Positions 1 to 6,396 of a stretch of DNA of 8,719 nt are shown piece after piece. Position numbers and translations under genes: made by a program. This DNA is from JBHJHK01 sp050330975. GTDB lineage: Bacteria > Pseudomonadota > Gammaproteobacteria > Competibacterales > Competibacteraceae. A model generated the notes under the pieces. The model saw only the letters and a program-made list of their open reading frames with translations, was not told the origin of the DNA and did no database searches. Where the stretch lies: the NCBI GenBank assembly GCA_050330975.1, contig JBHJHK010000369.1, positions 1 to 8,719 of the forward strand, given 5' to 3'. Numbering within the stretch: position 1 is the stretch's first letter; each line of letters starts with the position of its first letter.

Positions 1-1203
1 CAAAGCCGCGGCCAGCTGCGGGATATCGACGAACTCCGGGCGAAGCTCCACGGCCTGGCCACCGATCCCCCCAAGGCGTCACCCAAACCCCCCTCATCCC
101 TGCCCCTTTCCACCTCTACCAAGACCCCGGCCCCGGCGGGAGATGTGGACGACTTCGCCGCCCTGGGCAATCTCCCGCTGGTCACAGACCCCAGCGAGGG
201 TCAAGAACTGCCGGCCACCCCCAATCCGGCCGCCGAGCGCTTTATCCGCCGCCTGTTGGCCCCCCACTTGGAGACCCCTTCCCACCCCAGACGCCAGGCC
301 ATCGGCGAGGCCATCGACAAGGCCTGCGCCGACGGGCTGCGGGCGGTACTCCACCACCCGGACTTCCAGGCGTTGGAGGCCCGCTGGCGGCTGGTCTACG
401 ACCTCACCTCCCGCCTCGACAACGAGGGGGAGCTCAAGCTGTTCTTGGTGGACGTGCGCAAAGACGAACTGGTGGCCGACCCCGACGGGGGCGCCGCCAA
501 GCTCCAGCAGATCCTGAGCGCCGCCCAGCGGGCCAACGGTACGGCGTGGTCTTTGTGGGTGACCGACTTCAGCTTTGGCCCCTCGGCCGCCGACGTGGAC
601 CTCTTGACCCGCCTGGGGGGCGTCGCCCAAACCCTGGGGGCACCCCTGGTGGGTCAGGCCGATTCCAGGCTCCTGGGGTTGGAAAAACTCAATCCCCTGC
701 CGCCCCTGCGGGCCTGGCCGCCCCTGCCCCGGGCCGCCGACGAGCGCTGGCAGCGCCTGCGCCACAGCGACGTCGCCCCGTGGCTGGGATTGATCCTGCC
801 CCGCCTCCTGGTGCGGCTCCCCTACGAAAGCAAAGTCCACGCCATCGACGCCTTTGACTTCGAGGAACTGCCGGCGGGGTTCCACCACGAGGCGTTGCTG
901 TGGGGGGCGGGGTCCTTGACCATCGCCGCCCTCATCGGCCAGTCGTTTTTGACCGAGGGCTGGAACCTCAGGCTGGGGGATCACTTGGAGCTCGACGATT
1001 TGCCGGCCTACACCCATAGAAGCGGCAGCGAATTGTCCCTCCAACCCTGTGCCGAGGTGCTCCTCAACGAGCGGGCCGTGGAGATGATCTTGGCCCAGGG
1101 GCTGATGCCCCTTTTGAGTCACCGCAACCACAACGCCGTGCGGCTGGCCCACTTTCAATCCGTCGCCGATCCCCTCCAATCCCTGGCGGGGCCCTGGCAG
1201 TAG
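1..1203 (+). CDS. TssC-like type VI secretion contractile sheath protein (5' truncated)
   Basis: The frame is open from base 1, so the real start lies upstream; 400 residues are visible before TAG. It resembles the large sheath subunit TssC (VipB/ImpC), which with TssB forms the contractile cylinder around the type VI secretion tube in the cytoplasm. TssC-like landmarks are LEARWRLVYDL (about 126-136), FSFGPSAADVDLLTRLG (190-206), LGLILPRLLVRLPY (262-275), LLWGAGSL (299-306) and a C-terminal AEVLLNERAVE plus GLMPLLSHRN block (about 351-375). Residues 1-20 form a charged helix-like piece, followed by a Pro/Ser/Thr-rich linker (about 21-48). Both recall variants in which a TssB-like part is fused in front of a compact TssC-like part, but that part is outside the window. 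The TssC-like region is about 350 residues, shorter than a usual TssC of nearly 500. A GTG at 145 would give a shorter protein but is probably internal. The sheath-family call is fairly sure; assembly into a working sheath is inference. Confidence 0.72.
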   Translation, partial: QSRGQLRDIDELRAKLHGLATDPPKASPKPPSSLPLSTSTKTPAPAGDVDDFAALGNLPLVTDPSEGQELPATPNPAAERFIRRLLAPHLETPSHPRRQAIGEAIDKACADGLRAVLHHPDFQALEARWRLVYDLTSRLDNEGELKLFLVDVRKDELVADPDGGAAKLQQILSAAQRANGTAWSLWVTDFSFGPSAADVDLLTRLGGVAQTLGAPLVGQADSRLLGLEKLNPLPPLRAWPPLPRAADERWQRLRHSDVAPWLGLILPRLLVRLPYESKVHAIDAFDFEELPAGFHHEALLWGAGSLTIAALIGQSFLTEGWNLRLGDHLELDDLPAYTHRSGSELSLQPCAEVLLNERAVEMILAQGLMPLLSHRNHNAVRLAHFQSVADPLQSLAGPWQ

Positions 1204-1213
1204 TGCCGCTGAG

Positions 1214-1810
1214 ATGGACGACGATCAGACTGGGGACGAGGCCGGGGACGAGGCCGGGGACGAGGCCGAGGTCCGAGACGACGCCCCCATAAGCAAGAGC
1301 CAGCGCAAACGGCAGGCCAGCGCCCTGGTGGATTTGGGGGCCACCATCGTCGCCCTGACCACGGGCCCCTTCGATGCCCTGCTGCGCTCCAACGCCCTGC
1401 CCGGGGACCTCGTCGACGCCTTGGTCGCAGCGAGGTCCATCAAGGCCCACGGTGCCCGGCGCCGGCAACTCCAATACATCGGCAAACTGTTGCGCCGGGA
1501 GGACCCCGAACCCATCCGCGCCGCCCTGGAGGCGGCCACGGCCCCCGAACGCACCCAGAGGCGCCGAGAGCGCCAACTGGAACGGCTGACGGACGCCTTG
1601 GTCCGGGGGGATGCCGCCGTCTTGACGGGCCTTTTGCATCACCACCCCCACTTGGACCCCCAGGCGTTGCGCCAGCGGGTGCGGGCCGCCGGGGCGGTCT
1701 GGAGCGAGGATGGCCCCCAAGATGGGGGCCAGGCCCGCCGGCTGCTGCTGCGCCACCTGCGTCAGGCCCTGGCGGAGGAAGAGGACATCGCCTGGGACGG
1801 TGGAGGATGA
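1214..1810 (+). CDS. darP: Ribosome biogenesis factor DarP (YjgA, DUF615)
   Basis: The 198-residue protein matches YjgA/DarP, which acts in late assembly of the 50S ribosomal subunit in beta- and gammaproteobacteria. Diagnostic stretches are SKSQRKR (27-33), the very conserved IKAHGARRRQLQYIGKLLR (76-94), a Trp-free variant of the RLTDALVRGD helix (124-133) and a basic C-terminal helix RRLLLRHLRQAL (175-186). E. coli YjgA is about 183 residues, so the length fits; the extra residues are an acidic N-terminal tail, GDEA repeated three times (7-18). The ATG follows the TAG of the sheath-like gene by 10 bases, which suggests co-transcription. No strong ribosome binding site is visible in front of it, so it may depend on translational coupling. 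Identity rests on the highly characteristic central motif. Confidence 0.93.
   Translation: MDDDQTGDEAGDEAGDEAEVRDDAPISKSQRKRQASALVDLGATIVALTTGPFDALLRSNALPGDLVDALVAARSIKAHGARRRQLQYIGKLLRREDPEPIRAALEAATAPERTQRRRERQLERLTDALVRGDAAVLTGLLHHHPHLDPQALRQRVRAAGAVWSEDGPQDGGQARRLLLRHLRQALAEEEDIAWDGGG
1232..1267 (+). repeat. Three perfect tandem copies of a 12-bp unit in darP
   Basis: The unit GGGGACGAGGCC occurs three times head to tail at 1232-1243, 1244-1255 and 1256-1267. It is in frame and encodes Gly-Asp-Glu-Ala three times in the disordered acidic N-terminus of DarP. As the unit is a multiple of three, gain or loss by replication slippage would change tail length without breaking the gene. Confidence 0.95.
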
Positions 1811-1870
1811 CCTCTAGAAGAGATTAGAGGGGATTCTCAAGGGGGGTCTTCGAGGGGCTAGTGCCCCCCC
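1811..1870. terminator. Hairpin-rich convergent intergenic region
   Basis: This lies between the ends of darP (+) and the secreted-protein gene (-). Directly after the darP stop, CCTCTA (1811-1816) pairs with TAGAGG (1825-1830). Further on, GGGGC (1854-1858) pairs with GCCCC (1863-1867) around a TAGT loop; alternatively a G-run at 1841-1846 can pair with the C-run at 1864-1870. Neither has a clear U-run on either strand, so this is a plausible but non-canonical bidirectional terminator. Confidence 0.35.
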
Positions 1871-1885
1871 TACCCCAATGCCGCC

Positions 1886-2398
1886 CTAGCGACGGACCAG
1901 AAACTGCACCGGACCCACTTCCACCAGGAACTCACCGCGCCCCAAGCGGCGCACCACATCGCCTTGGACCATGCCCCGACCGTGGACCGGCACCCAGGAG
2001 ATCTCTCCTCGCCGCGGGCGGAAGCGACAGGTGCTCTCGAAGCGCTGGTAGTCGCCCCACAGACGGGTGATGGTGCAGCCCCGGTAGCGACCGCCACGGT
2101 GACGACCGCGGTCGTAGCCGTAGCTGTAGTCCCGGTAGTCCACGGATCTGACCTTGGGGTGGACTTCGTCGTGGGGTTTGGAATAATCCGGGCTGCGAAA
2201 CTCGCCGTGGAGCTGGCCGTGGATACTAAAGCCGCCACTGCCGGCCTTGGAGGTGTCGCCGTAACCGTCGGCATGGGCGGCGGTGGCGAGCCCCACGAGT
2301 AGCCCCAGACTCAACAGGGCGGTTTTGAGCAGGAGGCGCCCCGCGGGCTTGGCGTGGGCGGGGGGGGTCAAAACGAGGCTAGAGGGCTGGTCTTTCAC
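1886..2398 (-). CDS. Secreted/periplasmic protein of unknown function
   Basis: I do not recognise the 170-residue product. It has a long N-terminal region, then a basic residue pair and hydrophobic core LLLKTALLSLGLLVGLATA (about 22-40), and a likely signal peptidase I site after AHA at residue 43, so it should be exported. The mature part starts with a Gly/Ser/His-rich stretch, then a Tyr-, Arg- and Asp-rich segment (about 84-107, YRDYSYGYDRGRHRGGRYRG). The end looks beta-rich (108-170) and contains two cysteines, C108 and C124, that could form a disulfide in the periplasm. The start is GTG, chosen because GGGAG sits 7 bases upstream (2406-2410) and no better start precedes the hydrophobic core. 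The gene stands alone between a convergent and a tandem neighbour. Its start codon lies inside the long inverted-repeat leader described separately. The call as a secreted protein is good; function is unknown. Confidence 0.78.
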   Translation of the reverse strand: MKDQPSSLVLTPPAHAKPAGRLLLKTALLSLGLLVGLATAAHADGYGDTSKAGSGGFSIHGQLHGEFRSPDYSKPHDEVHPKVRSVDYRDYSYGYDRGRHRGGRYRGCTITRLWGDYQRFESTCRFRPRRGEISWVPVHGRGMVQGDVVRRLGRGEFLVEVGPVQFLVRR

Positions 2399-2465
2399 GG
2401 TGTGTCTCCCAATTGAGGCTACAGGGTTTACGTCCTCGACGTGGTGCCACTGTAGCCCTCTAGCC
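2377..2465 (-). promoter_or_regulatory. Leader with two mutually exclusive pairings around the start codon
   Basis: Read on the minus strand (the mRNA sense), GGCTAGAGGGCT (2465-2454) is an exact 12-base reverse complement of AGCCCTCTAGCC (2388-2377), which lies in codons 4-8 of the secreted-protein gene. That pairing would enclose the GGGAG ribosome binding site (2410-2406) and the GTG (2398-2396). The same upstream arm, as GAGGGCTACAG (2460-2450), can instead pair with CTGTAGCCTC (2424-2415) with one bulged G, leaving the binding site free. A small inner stem CGTC/GACG (2441-2438 with 2434-2431) supports the second fold. The pairings are read directly from sequence; a switching role is inference. 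Confidence 0.45.
2406..2410 (-). promoter_or_regulatory. Ribosome binding site deciding the GTG start of the secreted-protein gene
   Basis: GGGAG on the minus strand lies 7 bases before the GTG at 2398, which supports that start over the TTG nine codons further in. Confidence 0.6.
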
Positions 2466-2493
2466 GTGAATTCCCCCTTAATCCCCGCTGATA

Positions 2494-2508
2494 GCCCGCT
2501 TAACGGGC
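2494..2508 (-). terminator. Short hairpin downstream of the DUF349 gene
   Basis: GCCCG (2494-2498) and CGGGC (2504-2508) form a 5-bp stem about 37 bases past the DUF349 stop. Between it and the gene, the 7-bp unit CCTTTGG is repeated twice in tandem (2513-2526 on the plus strand). There is no U-run, so a terminator is only a possibility. The rest of 2466-2544 shows nothing clear. Confidence 0.2.
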
Positions 2509-2544
2509 GAGTCCTTTGGCCTTTGGCCCCGAGGGGTCATCCCT

Positions 2545-5412
2545 TCAGGCGGAGGTCTTGGTCTTGGTGCCCTGGTGAAACACCTCCAGGGCCCGGTCAA
2601 AGCGCTCCCCCAAGGCGCGGTATTCGTCGCCGGGGGGAATGGGCGTGGCATACCAGGTGGATTCCACTTCCTGGGCCTCCTTCTCTGGGATCAGGGTCTC
2701 CCGGTTGACCAAGGACTCCGACAGTCGGGTGACCTGGTACTCCATGCGCGCCTTGGCATACTCCGGGGGAGAATCGATCTCGGCGAGGATTTCCATCCGC
2801 AGACACAGGGTGCGCTTGGCGGGCAAATTGGCCGTCAACTGCTGCTCTAGGTTGGCCCGGGTCCCCGGGTCGGCGGCCCCGCGACAGGCGGCGTCAAAGC
2901 GCTTCTTCAGGGTGGCGACCGCGGGGTGCTTGAGGGGTGCCAGGGCCTCCCAGGCGGCCTTGGCGTCGGCCACCGCCTGTTCCAGGTCGCAGCCCTCCCG
3001 TTGGGCGGCGTCCAGGGCCAATGCCTCCAGGGTCCCGCAGAGTTCGGCCCGCTGGCGCAAGCCCTCCATGGCTCGCCGACGCTTGAGGCGCTCCAACTCC
3101 TTGCCCCGGCGCTCCACACCCCGACGGGCCGCCTCCAGACGCCGCTCCAGGGCGTTTTGATCCCCCCGGGGTACGACGCCGATGCTCTCCCATTCCCGCT
3201 CGATGGCCTTGATCCGCTCCCGCCCCCGGGCGTAGTCCTCGGGCTCGGCCTTGGCCAAACCCTCCAACTCCTCGAGCAAGGCCACCTTGCGCTCGCGGTT
3301 TTGCCGCCGTTCGGCGTCGGCGGCCTCGGCTTGGGCCTGGCGACGGGCGAAGATGGCGTCGCAGGCGGCGCGAAACCGCTGCCACAACTCCTGCTCTTGG
3401 CGCCGCGATGCCAACACCGTCGGCTGCCACTCCGCCTGGGCCCCCTTGGCTCCCTCGATGGCGGCCCGCAAATCCTCGTGTTCCACCAACCCCTCGACCC
3501 GCTGGATGAGGGCCTCGCGGCGCTGGACCCCCCGCTCCCGCTCCGCGGCCAGGCGCTGGTCCACCTGCTGGAGGGCCTTCTTGTAGCGCTTGTCGATGAC
3601 CTTGCGCTCGCTGCGGTCCACAGGACCCGCCTTGTGCCACTGATTGTTGACATCGTTCCGGGTCCGATCGGCGCTGCGCCAGTCGGGATTGTTCCAGTCG
3701 GAGTCCCGTTCCAGGGCCTCTAGGCGCTCGCACAACGCCGCCCGTTTGGCCAGGTTTTGGGCCCGTTCCTTGGCCTGGGCCTCAAAGTGGGCGATGCAGG
3801 GTTCGTAGGCCTTCTCACAGGCCTCGTTGAAGCGCTCCCACAGGGCCTTGGTAGCTGCCCCCTCCCGGTGGTCCATGGCCTTCCACTGCTCCCGCAATTG
3901 CTGGACCCGTTTGGCGATCTCCGGCGGCGACAGCTCGGCCCCCACCAGGGTCTCGGCCTCGGCGCAGAGGTTGTCCCGGGCTTGGTTGGAACCCCAGCGG
4001 CGCCAGGCCCGAAGCTCTCCCAACACGTTGCGCAACCCGGCGAGACGCTCGTTGAATTTGGCCCGCTGGTCCTTGGGCAACGGGCTGTCCTTGAGGGCGG
4101 TGCGGAGCTGTTCATCCAGCTCGACGGCGCGGCCCAACTCCCCGGCCGCCAAGACCTTCTCCAGTTCCTCCACCTGGGCTTCCAGGTGCTTGGTGATACC
4201 TTGGAGCTGGCTCTTTTGCTGGGCGAGGCGCTCCTCAAGGGAGGCCATGGCCGCCTCAAAGCGCTCGTTGAGCACCGCCGCCAGGTCTTCGTTGGCCGGA
4301 GAGGACAGCTCCGCCCACTGCTGGCGCAGCTTAGCCACCTCCCGCTCCCGGGGGGCTTTGTGTTCCGCGAGCTTTTCCAGCTGCTGGAGGATCTCCTGCT
4401 GGGCCACCGCCCGCTCCCGGTCCCGGACCAGTTCGTCGTGGCGACGCCGCACAAGGCTTGTCAACCGCTCGATACGCTGGATCTCCACCTGGGCTTCGGG
4501 GTCTTGATCTTCGGCCTTGGTGGCGGCCTCGGCCAACAGTCCCTGGGCCTCCCCGGCCAGGGCGTCGTCGAGGATCGCGGCGGCGTCGAGGCGGCGACTC
4601 AGGTCTTCGAGGGCGCTACAGATACCCAAGCGGGCAACCCGTTCGGCGGCACTTTCCCCCTGGCGGTTGCGAATCCGCTCCCAGGTCGCCCGGTAGCGCT
4701 CGACGAGGTCGTCGGGGATGGCCTCGAGGACCCCTTGGGCCTGCCAGGCCTGGTCGATGGCGTAGAGTCGGGTGTCGTTGGGATTCAAGCTCGTGTCGGC
4801 GGCCAAGCGCTCCAGGCGCTCACACAGCCCCAGCAGGGTGTCCCGGCGTTCGGTGACGGCTTTGGCGGCGTCCAATTTGCCCCGCACGATGCGAAACAGG
4901 CGCTTATCTCGGTTGCGACTAGCCCGGGCCACCTGCTCCAGGGCCTCGGGGTCATCGAGCTGCTCGGCCGCCGCCAGGCGCACGGCGGCGGAGCTATCCT
5001 CCAGGGCGGCGTGGAGCACGGCGTCGCCGGCAGAAGTCCTGGCCAACGCCGCCAGACGCAGCTCGGGGTCGTCGCCGTGGACCAGGACAAAGGCGGCCAG
5101 GGCTCCATCGCCCCCTTCCAGGGCCACCCGGCGCGCGTCGAGTTCGACATCCGCCACTTCCCCCGCCACCAGGCGCTGGTAGTGGCGGCGGGCCGCCTCG
5201 GCGACGGCGGGGTCGGTGTCGCGGCTGAGCGCCTCGAGATCGCCCAAATCCACCAAGCGCTCGAGGGCGGCAATTCGCACCTTGGGACTGGTGTCCTCCC
5301 GGGCCAACTGCCCCAGGGTGGCGTCGTCTGCCGCCAACTCCTGGATGGCCAAAATCCGTTGCTCGGGATCGGCGTGCTGCCATTTGGGTTTGAAGATGCG
5401 CTCGAGAATCAT
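2545..5412 (-). CDS. Large DUF349-repeat protein with HEAT-like N-terminus
   Basis: The 955-residue product is highly charged and almost wholly helical, without signal peptide or membrane segments, so probably cytosolic. Residues about 13-165 resemble HEAT-like helical repeats (for example DPEQRILAIQELA, SPKVRIAALERL, DPAVAEAARRH, SAAVRLAAAEQL). A long coiled-coil-prone part covers about 295-460. From about 505 onward come at least five DUF349 units, each starting near a conserved Trp and followed by a long helix: REQWKAMDHREG (507-518), NNQWHKAGPVDRSE (589-602), QAEWQPTVL (659-667), EREWESIGVVPRGD (738-751) and KAAWEALAPLKH (818-829). The molecular role of DUF349 proteins is not established to my knowledge. 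The start at 5412 (ATG, MILERIFKPKWQ) is chosen because the conserved-looking protein begins there. The frame stays open for 85 more codons upstream but would run into the preceding gene, and those residues look non-coding. No clear ribosome binding site is seen. The preceding gene is 113 bases away on the same strand. Confidence 0.87.
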   Translation of the reverse strand: MILERIFKPKWQHADPEQRILAIQELAADDATLGQLAREDTSPKVRIAALERLVDLGDLEALSRDTDPAVAEAARRHYQRLVAGEVADVELDARRVALEGGDGALAAFVLVHGDDPELRLAALARTSAGDAVLHAALEDSSAAVRLAAAEQLDDPEALEQVARASRNRDKRLFRIVRGKLDAAKAVTERRDTLLGLCERLERLAADTSLNPNDTRLYAIDQAWQAQGVLEAIPDDLVERYRATWERIRNRQGESAAERVARLGICSALEDLSRRLDAAAILDDALAGEAQGLLAEAATKAEDQDPEAQVEIQRIERLTSLVRRRHDELVRDRERAVAQQEILQQLEKLAEHKAPREREVAKLRQQWAELSSPANEDLAAVLNERFEAAMASLEERLAQQKSQLQGITKHLEAQVEELEKVLAAGELGRAVELDEQLRTALKDSPLPKDQRAKFNERLAGLRNVLGELRAWRRWGSNQARDNLCAEAETLVGAELSPPEIAKRVQQLREQWKAMDHREGAATKALWERFNEACEKAYEPCIAHFEAQAKERAQNLAKRAALCERLEALERDSDWNNPDWRSADRTRNDVNNQWHKAGPVDRSERKVIDKRYKKALQQVDQRLAAERERGVQRREALIQRVEGLVEHEDLRAAIEGAKGAQAEWQPTVLASRRQEQELWQRFRAACDAIFARRQAQAEAADAERRQNRERKVALLEELEGLAKAEPEDYARGRERIKAIEREWESIGVVPRGDQNALERRLEAARRGVERRGKELERLKRRRAMEGLRQRAELCGTLEALALDAAQREGCDLEQAVADAKAAWEALAPLKHPAVATLKKRFDAACRGAADPGTRANLEQQLTANLPAKRTLCLRMEILAEIDSPPEYAKARMEYQVTRLSESLVNRETLIPEKEAQEVESTWYATPIPPGDEYRALGERFDRALEVFHQGTKTKTSA

Positions 5413-5453
5413 GGGAATCGGCTGTGGAAAGTAGCTTGAGTGGGGCTCTGTGA

Positions 5454-5475
5454 GCGCGGTGAGATGAAACCGCGC
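5454..5475 (-). promoter_or_regulatory. 7-bp GC hairpin in the leader of the DUF349 gene
   Basis: In the 113-base gap, GCGCGGT (5454-5460) pairs exactly with ACCGCGC (5469-5475) around an 8-base loop. A GGGGC/GCCCC pairing (plus strand 5443-5447 area with 5473-5477) would compete with it. No U-run follows on the minus strand. It could be an attenuator, an RNA-processing stem or a weak terminator for the upstream pair of genes. Confidence 0.3.
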
Positions 5476-5525
5476 CCCGAATGACCCCGACGAGGACGGT
5501 GAGGGACAATCGATTAGGGGAGTTA

Positions 5526-6362
5526 TTAAACCGCTCCCGGGGACCCGTCTGCAATGGGAAAATCTTGACTGGGGGCCAACTTGGTCAAAGCGGCCCGGTG
5601 GAGAGCGGGGCTGGCGGCAGCCAGCACCTGGCCGTCGCTGTGGAACGTCAAGGGTCGACCCGCCCAATCGCTCATCACACCACCGGCCCCGTGGACGATG
5701 GGGACCAGGGGCAAAAAGTCGTGGGGTTTGAGGTCGGCTTCGGCCACCAGATCGACAAATCCCGCCGCCAGCAAACCATAGGCATAGGCGTCGGCGCCAA
5801 AGCGCCGCATGCCCACACTCCGGCTCAAGGCGTCGAAGCGTTGGCGCTGGGCCCGGTTGAACATGTCGATGGTGGTGGCGAACAGCGCGGGGGCGGCGAG
5901 GTCGGTTCGGGGGGCGACCCTACACGGCTGGCCTTGCTGGCGGGTGGGATGGCGGTGGAGGGTGGGGTGGCCCCAGGCCCCCTGCCAGCGCTCGCCCAGG
6001 GCCGGCATGTCCAATATCCCCAGCACCGGGCACCCCTCCACCACCAGACCGATGAGGGTGGCAAAGGTGGGCAGGCCGGTGATGTAGCTGGAGGTGCCAT
6101 CGATGGGGTCGATCACCCACACCACAGGGCGGTTGGCCCCCTCACAGCCCTGTTCCTCACCCCAGATGCCGTGGTTGGGACGCCGCTTTCCCAGCACCTC
6201 CCGCAACGCCCCTTCGATGGCCCGGTCGGCGACGGTGACCGGCGAGGCATCGTCTTTGCGCTCGACGACCAAAGGTTTTCGAAAATGCGCCATGGCCAAG
6301 GGCCTGGCGAGGTCGGCCAACTCGTTGGCCAACGCCAAATCCGCCGGTTCCCAGGAACTCAA
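5526..6362 (-). CDS. hisN: Histidinol-phosphatase, inositol monophosphatase family
   Basis: The 278-residue protein belongs to the Mg-dependent inositol-monophosphatase fold. Visible metal-site motifs are GEE (68-70), DPIDGT (85-90, metal ligands D85 and D88) and the distal KPHDF (212-216, D215), plus the GADAYAYGLLAAG helix (189-201). The sequence around motif A (WVIDPIDGTSSYITGLPTFATLIGL) and MPALGERW (119-126) resembles HisN-type histidinol-phosphatases. These convert L-histidinol phosphate to histidinol near the end of histidine synthesis. Other possible substrates are inositol-1-phosphate or 3'-phosphoadenosine 5'-phosphate, and the sequence alone cannot exclude them. The start is TTG at 6362, since no ATG or GTG is seen between it and the upstream gene and the next ATG (codon 24) would remove the first helix. 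GGTGGAG lies 11 bases upstream. It lies 34 bases after the TerB-domain gene, so the two are probably one transcript. Confidence 0.84.
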   Translation of the reverse strand: MSSWEPADLALANELADLARPLAMAHFRKPLVVERKDDASPVTVADRAIEGALREVLGKRRPNHGIWGEEQGCEGANRPVVWVIDPIDGTSSYITGLPTFATLIGLVVEGCPVLGILDMPALGERWQGAWGHPTLHRHPTRQQGQPCRVAPRTDLAAPALFATTIDMFNRAQRQRFDALSRSVGMRRFGADAYAYGLLAAGFVDLVAEADLKPHDFLPLVPIVHGAGGVMSDWAGRPLTFHSDGQVLAAASPALHRAALTKLAPSQDFPIADGSPGAV

Positions 6363-6373
6363 GACTCGCAGAT

Positions 6374-6380
6374 CTCCACC
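6374..6380 (-). promoter_or_regulatory. Candidate ribosome binding site for the TTG start of hisN
   Basis: GGTGGAG on the minus strand ends 11 bases before the TTG at 6362. The spacing is somewhat long, which, with the TTG start, suggests modest initiation or dependence on translation of the upstream gene. Confidence 0.4.
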
Positions 6381-6396
6381 ATCGCCCGGGGCGACC

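Noticed and set aside
94..1179. 361-codon open frame on the minus strand opposite the sheath-like gene
   Set aside because: Its composition (Gly, Gln, Val rich) is typical of a GC-rich shadow frame; the plus frame carries TssC-like motifs.
3757..5439. 560-codon open frame on the plus strand, antisense to the DUF349 gene
   Set aside because: The product is Gly/Leu/Pro-rich with no recognisable motif, and it mirrors a well-supported helical-repeat gene. Long antisense frames are expected at about 70% GC.
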